Program-made: the position numbers and the translations under genes
From: Lobosporangium transversale
Lineage: Eukaryota; Mortierellomycota; Mortierellomycetes; Mortierellales; Mortierellaceae
NCBI RefSeq assembly: GCF_002105155.1
Contig: NW_019029040.1
Location: 124,001 to 188,000, forward strand
Direction: 5' to 3'
Length of the DNA stretch: 64,000 nucleotides
Notes under the pieces: model-generated
The model's input: the letters and a program-made list of their open reading frames with translations, nothing else
The model's database searches: none
What the model was told of the DNA's origin: nothing
In this document: positions 11,460 through 23,836 of the stretch, one piece after another
How the letters are laid out: each line of letters starts with the position of its first letter
Position numbering within the stretch: position 1 is the first letter of the stretch

Positions 11460-14400
11460 TGTAGTTATATTTGACGTGAATCAAGTGGTAGGTAAACACA
11501 CAAAAAAAAAAAAAGAAAAAAAAGATGAGGAGTAGAGAAGTGATTGACAAAGGAGAGGAGGCTGTTCGAATAGAAATGAATGAAAGAAGCTATTGCACAG
11601 CACATAAACAATTTGAGGTTTGTTTGTTCTAAATTTTGATTGTCACGGTTGTTTACATTTGCACTTTGGGGAAGGTCTTCGTTGAATTAGGGTCACGTTT
11701 TCATAAATCAGACTTTTTGTCTCAAGGCACAATTTACATACTTCGCCATGATTAATATGTCGTATATACTATTGCTCAACACTCTTATCATGCAGCTATT
11801 TACCTTTACACTTCACGGCTTGACAGTCTAATAATTAAGAAGGATAAAAAATGCGCAGCTTAAGAAAAAAGATCTAGTATCATTCATTTGGCATATTACA
11901 ACCTGGTGATATTGTGCCACAGATCTTGGACAAGAAACCGCATTATCTACCAACATGAAGCACGGCTCGATCCCCCCCCCCCCCCTGGCATCGGCAGCAC
12001 TGACAAGGCTATTTTCAGTTCAAAAATGGTTTCCGCTGATTCCTCAATTCCTGACTTAAGTCAGTACTTACGTGGCTCAGAACGCTGAATTATGTTCACG
12101 TTGCTATATATCCCACCTTCTCTGGGATATTCGCCGCCTTAATGCCACGGTAGCGTGTCATGCTGACACGGGAAAAAAGCGATTACTAGCTCTATCGCGA
12201 GCAGATCATTTGAAGGACTGGACTGACTGGCCATTCGGGAGATAGGGTAATGCAGGACCATTCTCTAAAGCCTAAAGGGGGCTTTGAGGGCTGCTATTCC
12301 TCCATATCTCTCTTCTTTAATAATAATAACAATTAGTATCGACATCTGAGTCAATGTTGGCGCGTACAAGCCGAGATAAAAGCCAACCAGGGTTATCGCA
12401 CCCCATTGCTCTTTTGTCTAGTTCCAAGGTAGCAGAAGTGCAAAATGCAAATAGTTTTGATAAACTTTTATTAAATCTTTCAGAAGCACTTGAAGAGGTT
12501 AGATAATGCCTTCATGAGAATCATCTCTGATCGATCTCGACTTTATTTTTCTGGTCACCTTCATTTCTTTACCCAAGCTAAGTCATAGCATGGAAGCCTC
12601 GCCGGTCATCTCTCCAGATTCTTTGACGTACTCTTGGATTGTGTCTAAATTTTGAGCCTGACTTTTTAGTATCCCAGATCGCGTTTATTGCACCAAGTTA
12701 ATAATAAGAATTAGTGGATTAGTCCAGAAACACTGTAACAAAACATCCACCTCAAGCAAATATCATCATATAAGGAGTTATCAAAGTTGCCAGAGCCTAT
12801 CATTGTCGATGTATTGCTAATAAGACGTACTGAGTACATCTGAAGTGCTAAGGTTTTTTCTTCTATATCGACTTCAAAAACATGTTCCTGTTTACTAAAG
12901 GTTTTTGGATTTACACAGAAGAATTCGGTTGCAAATGCAAAAGGAAAGGTCTTTGGGTTTGGCTAAAATACATATTAAAGCAAGTAGTAGCAAGACGGAT
13001 GAAAGGAGATCTACTAACTACCTTCATTTTGTCCATATTCCTCAACACTATGATCAGATTGTTGAATGTTGGTTTCTAAAAGTGTGGATTGTAGATTGGC
13101 CAGTGCTATCATTACTCTCATTTAATGATAAAATCGTTCTGGTTAGAAGCAGCTCATTCATGGAACTGAAACTTGGGTTGCATACCTCATCTCTTTCTTA
13201 TATACATGGAAGCTCGCCATCGTCACGAGTATACTCATCTTTGGGAGGCAGCTCAATGTTGTCAGGTATATAACTCTATTCAAAATGAGTTCAAAAATCC
13301 ATATGCTGAAGAATGTTGTGGCTAACCATCACATCTCTGTGTATAAATGGCTTGCACTTGAGGCAACAAAGCCGGCGAATATTAACTTGCCCTACAAACT
13401 CCTGGCAACTCGGACACTTCTTGGAGATGTAGTATTTATTCATACCAACAATAGTGTATCCAAGAGAATTGGTCTCAAAGAAGTGCGAGTCTTAAAGAAA
13501 AGAAAGAAAAAGGAAGTAGACCTCAGGCCTACAGCAATCGCGACCTTGTTAGTTTCTTTCTTTTCGCTCCAACTGAGCCATCAATCATCCGGAACAAACA
13601 ATTGGCGATCTGAATGTACTCTTCATCCCGAGGACTCTTCGCGTTCCACCAATGCCTTTAGATAGCTCTTTCTTATAGAAAGAATAGCAATGTGTCTTCC
13701 ACTTCTGCAAGTTTGACAATGTAGCCTTTGATGGTTGCTCTATTGCTACGAAGAAGAGATTAGTTGCTCTCAATACCGCTGTAGGGTTCTGTAGAACCAT
13801 CAATGACTACAGCTTCCTTCTTTTGGTTTTCTTTTTTTTTTTTTTAAGTTTCATAGTCTAGAATTCTAACAAGGAAGCAATACTTCAACTTTCAGTTGAT
13901 GGTAAATGGATATGCATATCGGAGACATTGCTAGTGAGTAAAATAGTAATAGAGATCGATGTACTCTTCTGTTATATTGTTTCTTCTGGAAGTAAAAATA
14001 ATTAACTTCTCCACCGAACAGATAAATGGAGGCGAGCTTGTCGAGGCAAATCCCCCAACACTCTTTTGGTTAGGCTTTTTCAAATATATGTGATTTTCTT
14101 AACAAACTTCTTTTAATTGAAGAACCTAACCAAAAATAGCGAATAGAAAAACGTTAACTGTCTCATGAAGTGACACACATTAAATAAAATCCTACATAAT
14201 TAGCGGGGATTTGCGAAATCAGAGTAGATATGAATCTGCAACACAACTGACTGGACTAGGTTTTTTCTTTAAAACGCGATCGATAAAGGAGAAGAGATCT
14301 GCCTTTGAGCGTTGCACTAAGAAAAGAAGAATGAACTTTAAAGCCTTTGCCTTAAAAACCCCCTGTACTGACTCAGCTTGTAAAACAACACCGTATAGAT

Positions 14401-15589
14401 TAGTCATACTCGTTCTATTGCTTTCTTATGTATATTATAACGTGAGCTCGGAGATAAAAAAAGAAAAAAAAAAAAACACCTATTTTTCCAATGGATTTAG
14501 TAGAGAAATTGTGCATTAGACAACAGGATTACATATTTTGAAGGCCATATCGATTCTCTAATCAGTCAGCAAGCAAAGCAGAGATAGCATAAACGATTTC
14601 TACACAAGAAGGAATATTTTAAGCGATGCAGCACACCATTGTCAACTTTTATTGGTACCCTTTGTGATCATTGAGGGAGGTGGATGGTATCAAGTGAAGA
14701 AAGGAAATAGTGAATTCAGTGTTTGAGTATAAGAAGCACATAGCAGTGAAAGAGGAAAAAAAAAAGAAAAAAAAGACATAGAAATGCTACCAAACAGTCC
14801 ATGCAACAGAGCAGTTCTGCCATGCTAGAAATGGTGAGAAAGGATGAATCGCAAAGTAAGGAAGGAATGGCAGCTGTTACACAAGGACTATCTTATTTGA
14901 ACTGTTGGGGGAGGTAGCCAGCTGAACAACTAATTATCCGTTTGGGAATATGATCAATGTTGTTGATTCTGAAACTGTATACATGGGCAATGTACAGACA
15001 TGCGTTGTTCTTGTCCTTGAGAATCTTTCTGTAAGGGTAAAGGTTATTTTAAAGATAGATTGAATGGAAATATGGAAATATGAATAGCATGGATGTGTAA
15101 TGTGCGACGTGTGACATGTCATGTAAAAGCAGGCATGCAACAAGCACAGAGCACATTTTATTCTGCATGGCACATTCCTGTTTTTAAACCAAATTTCCAA
15201 CAGGGACTTGTTACTTTCCCAGCATAATTTGTCAAAATTGTGCCGGAGTGCTGAAGAATATTAATGTTTTATCCGGTAACAGCATGACCCTGACATGTAT
15301 TTAAACCCCTTCTCCCCCACCTCCTTATCATGCTTCATCTCTTCTTTGCTTTTGACATCACGCTACTCCGATCCTCCTTCCCCTGTCCTAGTCACTCAAT
15401 TATCATGCACAACAGCTAAAATCAAAGCAACTGACCAACAATTAAAATAAGACATAAAATCCGCCTGATCACACAAAATATCTTTTTGACACTCTCATTC
15501 TTCCTCATTTCATTTCATTTCATTTCATTCCATTTCTATTTGCATCTTCAGACTACCTCTCCTCATTTATCTATTATTATTACCTCACA
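11460..15589. other. 4.1 kb without a supported gene
   Basis: No coding gene, tRNA or complete mobile element was recognised. The plus frame at 12905-13273 and the minus frames around 13350-13800 look somewhat protein-like but are broken by stops and frameshifts, suggesting a decayed gene or transposon. A short inverted repeat GTGTCA-tgc-TGACAC lies at about 12152-12166. The last 300 bases are the pyrimidine-rich leader of the next gene. Confidence 0.5.
15505..15535 (+). repeat. (CATTT)n pentanucleotide repeat
   Basis: Five to six CATTT/CATTC units lie about 55 bases upstream of the sphingosine-1-phosphate lyase ATG, in a pyrimidine-rich leader. Length variation could affect promoter or 5' UTR strength, but this is not shown. 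Confidence 0.8.
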
Positions 15590-17754
15590 ATGCCAGTCTC
15601 TTCTGTTCTGGCCAGTCCGGCCGTACAAATGATCCAGTCATACCTCAATAACCCTCGCCTCAGCAACGTTAAAAACTTGGTTTTCATTATCTTTGTTTAC
15701 AAGCTCCTCAATTGTCTCAACACCATATTTTTGGTTCATGGACCAACGAGGACCTGCAAAGAAATCAAGGCCTATCTCAGCTTGGTATGTCAACTCAAAA
15801 GGAGATTCTTCGATGTATTGTATTGTTCAAACGTTACCCTCCTCGACTCAAGACAAGAGAACCTCATTTTCTGATTTTTTTTTCTGTCAATTGATTTTAT
15901 AGCTTGCATTCAAGTACATTAAGATGATTCCGAGTATAAGAAAGAAGTTGGAAAGGGAACTCGGGAAGGCTGCCAAGGATATAGAGGATAAAGTCGCACC
16001 CCAGGATGATAAGTTCCCTCGCTACACAACCTTGCCTGTGAAAGGTTTCTCGGAAGAAGAGATGACAAAGGAGCTCGAGAGGTAAGCTTATAACATTGAC
16101 CTCTTATTATTTTTTTACTTCTCGCCTTTATTCTTGTATGGCTGTAATGGACAAATCAAAGGATTTTATCGCTGTCCAGAAGTCAACAAAGAAATGCAGC
16201 TTTGACGCTGGATTGTTATATGGACTTGTGTTATGATCCAACTCGATCATGTTTTTAGAGGCACGAGTAGAAAAGCAGGGTTCTGGTCAATTTGAGCTTT
16301 TTTGCTCTTGTGTGAGAGGGAGAAAGGGTTACAAGTCTTATAAACATTTTTTCCGCTTTGTAATTCTCTGTGACAAACCATAATTAGATACAGCGAACTA
16401 CCCCACACTCGTTGGGAGGAAGGGCGCGTTTCTGGTGCAGTGTACCACCACAACAAAGTTCTTTCCGATCTTGGTGCTCTTGCTTACAGTAAATTCTCAA
16501 GTGCTAATCCTTTGCATCCTGAAGTCTTCCCTGGTACAAGAAAAATGGAGGCAGAAGTCTGTGCTATGGTGTTACAGCTTTTTAATGCTGGTCCAAAGGC
16601 TGGCGCTGTTATGACCTCTGGAGGCACTGAGTCAATTTTGATGTCATGCAAGACTCATCGTGAGTGGGGTAAGGATGTCAAGGGTATCACCAAGCCTGAA
16701 ATGTAAGTTCTTACAGTCTACTATAAGAAGAGCAGAAAAAAACTTGAATTTGGTCAAGTAATTAGACTGTTTACGAAGTATATCCTCTCTCTCTTAATCG
16801 CTATTTAGTATTGCTCCTGTTACTATCCATGCCGCATTCGATAAAGCTGCCAGCTACTTTGGAATGAAGCTTATTCATGTCCCTGTTGATCCCGTCACTA
16901 TGCAGGCGGATATCAAGGCTGTCAAGAAAGCCATTAATAAGAACACAGTCCTTATTGCGGGGTCTGCCGTCAACTATCCTCATGGTGTTATGGATGATAT
17001 CGAGGCCTTGGGCAAGTTGGCTTTGAAGTATAATGTTGGTCTTCATGTTGACTGTTGTCTTGGTAGTTTCATGGTAGCATTTGCAGAAAAGGCTGGCTAC
17101 AAATTGCCTCCCTTCGACTTCCGTGTTCCCGGAGTGACTGCCATCTCCTGCGATACCCACAAGTATGGATTTGCCCCCAAAGGATCGTCAATCATCATGT
17201 ATCATACCAAGGAGTTGCGCCGATACCAATACTTCAGCATGGCAACCTGGCCAGGTGGAATTTATGCCTCTCCTTCCATTGCCGGTTCACGCCCCGGCGC
17301 GCTGATTGCAGGATGCTGGGCTACTTTGATGCACATTGGTCAGGAGGGCTACATTAAAGAGGCTAAGCATATCATTAGTGCTCAGATCAAGGTCCGCAAA
17401 GCGATCGAGTCTATCCCCAGCTTATATGTGTACGGTGACCCCAAGACTTCAGTTGTTGCATTCAACTCGAACAAGTTCAATATTTATGACATCAGTGACC
17501 AGATGTCAAAGCGTGGCTGGCACTTGTCTGCTCTGCAAAACCCACCAGGAGTACACTTCACCAGTACAATCCCCTCTGCTGATGCCTCGGATGAGTTTAT
17601 TGCAGACCTAAAGGAGGTTATGGCTGATTTTGAGGCAGGCAGGATCACAGAGACAGGATCCACAGCGGGTATGTACGGTATGGCTGCTACTGTGCCCTCG
17701 TCCGTTGTTGCAGAAGTTGCTTGTGCTTTTGTAGATGCCCTTTATAAGCCATAG
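15590..17754 (+). CDS. DPL1: Sphingosine-1-phosphate lyase
   Basis: Four exons (15590-15784, 15903-16081, 16388-16702, 16809-17754) give 544 residues; family members are about 570-590. A hydrophobic N-terminal segment (about residues 27-47) fits the single ER-membrane anchor. The PLP-dependent decarboxylase fold is clear: HPEVFPGTRKMEAEV, the cofactor-binding MTSGGTESIL, LHVDCCLGSF, and the Schiff-base lysine in CDTHKYGFAPKGSS (Lys about 348). The enzyme cleaves phosphorylated sphingoid bases to a fatty aldehyde and phosphoethanolamine, the exit step of sphingolipid breakdown. All introns are GT-AG. The third junction changes the apparent ...PEM end of exon 3 into the family-like PEIIAPVTIHAAFDKAA. 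The start is the first Met after the promoter tract. Confidence 0.95.
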
Positions 17755-18576
17755 ATTGAATTCACAAATGAAAATGTACAATACAAATGCAGTAAGAAAA
17801 CTTGCTTAAACTACAACCACGGTGTTTTTGCTTCATAAACTATAAACCAAGAAGTGAACAGAGTCCCTCATGTTCCCCGTTAAATATATAAGCATTAACT
17901 CAAAGGATAATGTTTATTTTAAGATTGTCAATTGGTCATCGCCCATCGATTCATATCCATCCCCATTGTCTACATTGATTTCGAATGATGTGCTTCGCTC
18001 TTTTGGCCAACTGATGGAACTTTGTAGCCTGAATCACTAAGGTCGCCTTGAGCCTCATCCAATCCCTGCTGCGTCCATAAGAACTTTTAAGAACCCTTGG
18101 CCTTTGATCCCTTGTGCTAGATCTCAAACATCCTGGAATCATGGGCTCTCTCTATTCCTTTCAACCTTCGCATTCCTCAAAAAAAGTGAAGTTACTTCGA
18201 ACCCGGAAGTCCCGGTCCTCTAGGGTGTGTCAAGTCGTAACTCCCCAGAAAGCGGCCTTCAATAACATCCAAAGCAAATATTATAACATTTATATTCATC
18301 TTCAACTATAGTAACAAGCAAGCGCAGTTCGTCATCTATTCAATCTAAGTGAAGTTAGTGTATAGATGTGAAAAGTGTGTAAAAAAAAATAGTCGCGTGC
18401 ATATTTTTTTAAGAGCGTTCTCTTAATGCATATTTATGAAGTGGTACATCAGTCATTCTTCAGTCATGCCTGGTTCCTCTTTATTTTCTTCATTCCATTT
18501 ATTACATTGTATACATTCTTTTTTTAAAATTTATTCATTCATTCAGTATCGTCAGTAATTATTCCTATAGTCTAGT
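17755..18576. other. Intergenic, nothing recognised
   Basis: AT-rich spacer between the lyase and ETFRF1. A short tRNA-B-box-like string near 18195-18210 does not fit the consensus. No ORF with family resemblance was seen. Confidence 0.5.
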
Positions 18577-19226
18577 ATGAGTTCACCCACAAGGCATCGC
18601 GTTATTGCACTCTATAAGCAGGTAGCAGTTATTTTCATGTTTCTATCAACAAAAAAAAAAAAAAAGCTTATGCGGATATGTTGAAAATGCTCAATTGTTT
18701 CTACGGTCCAAACATCCAATCTATCATTTGTCGTCATGAAGAGGTCCTGGATATCCCGTTCTGGTTCTTGATAGTCATGCATTGAGCGATTGGGCAAAGA
18801 AAGATGTGCGGATCATGCACGTGACTAAAGTGTATTAATGTGTTTTTTTTAAAGCTTTCATACTTGGGTCGCGAATACCCTGCAGGTGCTGATTATTTTC
18901 ATAAAAAGTTAAAGAGCGCGTTTCTAAAGAATAAAGACCTCACCGACCCAGCTGAGATCCAAAAGAGGATTGATCTTGGCGATTATATCTGTAAAGGTAT
19001 AATAAGAAATCAATATCCTATTTTCTTTCTGTAATTGGGAGGTCCTTTTTTTTTGTTAACCGTTCCTTACTTTTACCCCTTATCCATGGTAGAAATCGAG
19101 GCTATGTACCATATAAACAAGTATAGAGCGATGAAGAAGCGGTACTATGAGGATACACAGGCTGAAAATATCCAGAAAAAAATAGAGAGTACCAACTGGG
19201 CTGATGGTGGCCAAGCTAAACACTAG
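18577..19226 (+). CDS. ETFRF1: Electron transfer flavoprotein regulatory factor 1 (LYR family)
   Basis: Three exons (18577-18621, 18855-18996, 19093-19226) give 106 residues. The LYR-type motif is in exon 1 (VIALYKQ), and the body LGREYPAGADYFHKK, FLKNKD and YRAMKKRYYED closely matches ETFRF1 (LYRM5). Family members of about 90 residues bind the mitochondrial electron-transfer flavoprotein and regulate its FAD content. Introns are GT-AG. The first donor (GTAGCA) is weak, but the phase-0 join reconstructs the conserved ...LYKQLSYLGREYP, which supports it. The tail after KRYYED is longer than in animals. Confidence 0.9.
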
Positions 19227-20809
19227 TGCTCTTGTTATATTTCATTACATGTCAATATAATAAACGAATAAAATAACTCTGTATCTTAAACATATATGAC
19301 GGTGAGATGCTAGTTAGACAGGCAATCTGGAATAGGTAGGTACAATAGATTGATAGGAAGAGAGTGTGTATCCAACTACGCGGAGACAGGGCACGTTGTA
19401 CCACGAGCGCCAAGCTAATGCATTCATTACGCCTTTTAAATGTCAGAAGGCTGAATATCACTCATAAGGTAGCATGTCACGGCCCTCAAAAGCAACGCAA
19501 GAATGGAACATGAGGCCTTAGAAATCACCTACCTATCATAAGAGGAAAGAAGAAAATATGAAAGAAAAGAAAGCAAAAAAAGAAATGAAAAACTGACAGT
19601 TTTTATGTAGCCGCTTTCTTCCTATTTCCTTATCTCATTGCTCGCGGACCAAACTTCCAGACAAAACTTATATAAACGATACATTCATTGTATTTTCATT
19701 TTTGAAATATCTTACAAGAAGCCCTAAACCTTTTCAACGCTTGCAGATTATACATGAAAGCTACTATCTCCATTGGCTTGCATAGGCTATAAAATCTGAG
19801 GTTAGCTGTGTTAGCACCATTTTATGATGCTCAATGCTGCTTTCAATGTTTTGATACTTAGTTTCTACACGGCCTTACCCAGGTTTTTAGAGCTATATTC
19901 ATGACTTCATCCTTCTGTTAACAACTTGTCAGTATTACTTGCGGTATTGTTTTAATTACTGCTTTCTCGAGTAGGATTTCGAAGTCTTTTGTCAATATTG
20001 AAATCAAAGATGTTTTATTGGACGTATCTTTAGATCTATCTTCTAGTGGGTCATACACATAAGCATGAAATTGTGTTTAAGAGGCCTAAGAGAGACGTCA
20101 GCTCAGATAGGTGGCATTAAGGCATGAGAGTAACTTCAATCAACTTGTTTCTTTCACCGCCTTACTTTTTGTTTTTAACTTTGCAATTTACGCCTGGTAT
20201 GGTCCATTTCACTATTTCTTACTTCCGTAAGCCCTTGCTCAATTTTGGTTCAGATATCCTCCCGTGGTAGTAATGATGAGCAGTTCAAACTAGAGTGCAA
20301 AGTTGTTTGCAAAGTTTGTAGGGAGGCTCGTGGGCTGAAGAACGACTCTAGTCGAGGTCTTCCGCTCCATTTCAATTCGATGAATCGTTTAGGTGTACAT
20401 TCAGATTTTACTAAGATAGGGTCAAGGGCATGCTCTGTCTTTGAACATGATAATGCTCAGAGGATGCGAGCTAGCCTTACTCAAACGGCTATCCAGGCAC
20501 ATTGAAGCATCCATATCCACCTCGTGGGAAACGGATGCAATGTGATGTATCTTCGTCCAATTGGAAAAAAGAGCCTGCTATAGCTTATTAACCTTAATAC
20601 ATAAAGAGCACTCATCCATTGCCTGGAGGAAGTATAACCAGGGAGGATTAATAATATTGGGGCCAACTTTTCAGCCTGTGGGTGGATCGAAAAATCCTAT
20701 TGATTTTTCTAAAAAGATGTGGCTGAGTAACGCGGACCAAATAAATTTAGAGAGAGACGAACCAAAGCCCACACCTTTCTAGCTTCATTCACTCGACGCC
20801 CAGCTCAGC
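19227..20809. other. Intergenic with one unexplained short open frame
   Basis: A plus-strand open frame at 20245-20505 encodes about 86 residues with a Cys-rich patch (CKVVCKVC). It has no family resemblance and no good start context, so it is not called as a gene. The rest is AT-rich. The final 100 bases lead into the eIF2B-delta ATG. Confidence 0.45.
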
Positions 20810-20950
20810 ATGGATCCTAAAAAGAAGACAGTGGGATTTGCTCCTGGTGTATGTATCACTTCTATAGTGGGCATGAGATTCAGGTGACAGGATTTAGCCA
20901 TTAAGACAACCATCAGGGTGCCATTTGACTCGGAATCAGTCAATGGCTCA

Positions 20951-20985
<35 letters not shown>

Positions 20986-23494
20986 TTGAAGGGAATGTGT
21001 CTATGTGACTCAGCGACAAGAAATTTTTACTCTGATTCATGGGGCATTAAAAGCAGATACATACTTCATACATCCTCACACATGCATGCTGATAGTGATA
21101 CAGTCAACTCGACCTTTCGACTTTGTCTCTGTCATTAAAGTTGCAAGAACACGCTGGCTTTTGTCACTGACATGTTCTTCATATTTCTTTCTTTTACTTC
21201 TTTCCCCATCTTCAACCTCCTTCCACTTTAAAAGCAAGATGTCAATACCGCAGACTTGCCTTCGCCAGGAAGCAATAACGTCAGTACGCCTAATTCGTCT
21301 GTGTCAGCGCTCGGGAATACCCCGGATCTAAAAAGTTCCAACGTCGCTTCACCTGCAGCAACCACGACCACAGCACCTCGTACCATCAATTCGTCAGGAT
21401 CTCGGTCGTCATACGAACCCATGAAATCCTCATATGAAGAGCAATGGGGCCTTGCAGATCGTGCCGCCTCTGCCTCTAAGGCTCACAAGACGGCTTCCCC
21501 TCGTGAAGGTGCCGGCTTCCCTAATAGCAACAAAGACCAAGGCAGTGCCAACAAAAAGGACAACAAAGGGAAACGTGTCTCCATGAGCTCATCTGTTACT
21601 TCAGGGTCTCCTGGCTCTGGGAAGGAAGGAGCCAAAGCACCAGTGTTAGGTATTCAACCTAGCTCCTCGTCAATAGACGGACCTCATAGTGTAGGACCCA
21701 GCTCTGCAGGATCATCAGCAGGGGGTAAGGGCGGTCCTGGAGGACAGTATAAACCTAGTACACCTTCTCAAAAGAATATGACTAAGGCGGAACGTCGAGA
21801 GTTACAGGAGAAGCAGCGAGCAGAGAAGGCTGCTCGTGTCTCTGCAGGATTGCCAGCTTCTGGCAAGAAGGCTGCTCAAGTTCTTGCACAACCTAATTCT
21901 GGATTCTCACCTAATCCTTCCAAATCTTTGGCAACCTCATTCCCTGGTGCGGAGGCTGAGAAGGCGATCGCCATGGCAGCAGGGGCGGAGTCCTCGACAA
22001 CAACTCAGACCAAGAGACGTGAGAGATTGACGAAGGAAATCGGGCTGTTCGCGCACTTGGACCCTCCAAAGTTTGCAAACACAGCTTCAGCGCCCAAGGA
22101 GCTTCATCCTGCAGTTGTGAATGTTGGACTACAGATGGCTCAATTTAAGATCTGTGGTGCAAACGCACGTTGTGTTGCAACATTGAATGCTTTCCGCAAA
22201 GTATGTCTTTTTTTTTGTGATCACAAGCTGAAGGTACATTCATTGTAGTAAATGTCTAGCAAGTGATTTATTATTCGAATTCTCTCTATGCGTTCATAGG
22301 CAATTCAAGACTATCAAACTCCACCGAACACCACCCTTTCACGTCACATGCAGACATACTTAAACCCTCATATCAGTTATCTTGTAACATGTCGACCAAT
22401 GGCTGTCAGTATGGGTAATGCAATTCGATATCTGAAATACGAGATTGGAAAGAATCTGGAGCTACCCGATGAAGATGTAGGTCTTTATTTATTGTTTTTT
22501 ATCTACTCATTTACAGTTGCTATGTCCACATGTCCCGAAAAAGTATTCAAAAGTGATTAATTAACGTTGTCATCCTCGCGTTTTCTACTCATTTTTATCT
22601 TAGGCTCGTTCCCTTTTCTTGGAGAAGATCGACAATTTTATTCGCGATAGGATCACAGTAGCAGATCAAGTTATCACAAGTTTTGGATTGCAAAAGATTC
22701 AGGATGGAGATGTAATTTTAACATATGCTCGCTCCTCCGTTGTCCAGGGTCTGCTCCTTGCAGCCCATGCTAAGGGTATCAAATTTAAGGTTATCATTGT
22801 TGATTCTCGCCCTCGTTTTGAAGGTAAATAGTGAATGTTCTCAGCATTTTCTGCCGCCTTCCTGTATTACGAAAATGTACCATTAATGAGAGTCATCTCT
22901 GTATTATTTCTAACATTTTGATGATCTGATTGACTTGGCTTTTTTTAAGGCAAGCAATTGCTCAGCGCATTAGCCAATGCTGGTGTTCCATGCACATACG
23001 TCTTGTTGACAGCTATTGGCCATGTGATGCGAGAGGTCAGTAAAGTGATTTTAGGCGCCCATTCGCTACTCTCCAACGGAGCATTGTATTCGCGTGCTGG
23101 AACGGCTGTTGTGGCGATGTCGGCACATGAGCGTAAGATTCCAGTTATTGTTTGCTGTGAGACCTACAAGTTCAGTGATCGCGTCCAATTAGACAGCTTT
23201 GTGCAGAACGAGATTGGAAACCCAGATGAGCTTGTCAACGACCAACATAATAACTATGGACACAGCAGCACACGAATTCATAACGGTGTTCATGGCACCA
23301 GTACTACTACTGGCACAAGCACTGGTAGCGCGAACAGTCAAGGTGTGTTATCAGGTTGGAAGGAGTCAAGGGACCTGAAGCTGTTGAACCTTTTGTACGA
23401 TTTGACGCCAAGTGAGTTTGTGACAGTCGTAATCACAGAAGTGGGATTAATTCCTTGCACTTCAGTTCCTGTTATTCTCAGAGAGTTCTTGTAA
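20810..23494 (+). CDS. GCD2: Translation initiation factor eIF2B subunit delta
   Basis: Five exons (20810-20848, 21235-22200, 22300-22476, 22604-22823, 22950-23494) give 648 residues. The N-terminal third is a Ser/Gly/Lys-rich disordered extension, including a KAERRELQEKQRAEKAAR helix, as in other delta subunits. The C-terminal regulatory domain is well conserved: TYARSSVVQGLLLAAH, VIIVDSRPRFEGK, and near the end GALYSRAGTAVVAMSAH, VCCETYKFSDRV, LYDLTPSEFV and EVGLIPC. The protein belongs to the eIF2 guanine-nucleotide exchange factor and mediates inhibition by phosphorylated eIF2-alpha. An insert of about 50 residues rich in Asn, Ser and Thr follows NEIGNPDELV. The TAA stop sits inside a perfect GTAAGT, so a spliced longer C terminus cannot be excluded. 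Convergent with ESF1. Confidence 0.93.
20953..20986 (+). repeat. (ATT)n trinucleotide microsatellite
   Basis: About eleven TTA/ATT units lie in the first intron of the eIF2B-delta gene. Confidence 0.9.
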
Positions 23495-23836
23495 GTGATG
23501 TTCTTTATTTAAATACTTCTGTTGCTGTAATCACGTATATCTTGCATCCATATCTAATATCTCAAACATTGTTAACATAAATAATGCATAGGCCAATGAT
23601 GCAGCAATAGTTCGCATGATGTAAACAAGGAGGCAGGGAGACATGATTAAAGATCTAGGCTTGATATATACCTCTCGAAGACTACAGTTGAAGGAAGGAA
23701 GTGGCATATTTTGAGAGGTACTATATCCAACAAAAATGTAGATTTTCAATAAACAAACAGAGAAACATGGTTTATGGTTTATGTTTTTTTTTTTATACAT
23801 ATGATGCAATTACAAGTGATGTGATGTAGTTCTATA

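Noticed and set aside
12152-12166. Short inverted repeat GTGTCA-tgc-TGACAC as an operator or transposon end
   Set aside because: A six-base palindrome is expected by chance at this scale, and no second copy or element was found nearby.
18180-18245. tRNA-like B box string (GGTTCGAA on the minus strand)
   Set aside because: The box lacks the invariant CC after the A/T position, and no A box or acceptor stem could be paired.
20245-20505. Cys-rich 86-codon frame considered as a small zinc protein
   Set aside because: Irregular Cys spacing, weak start context and no recognisable family.
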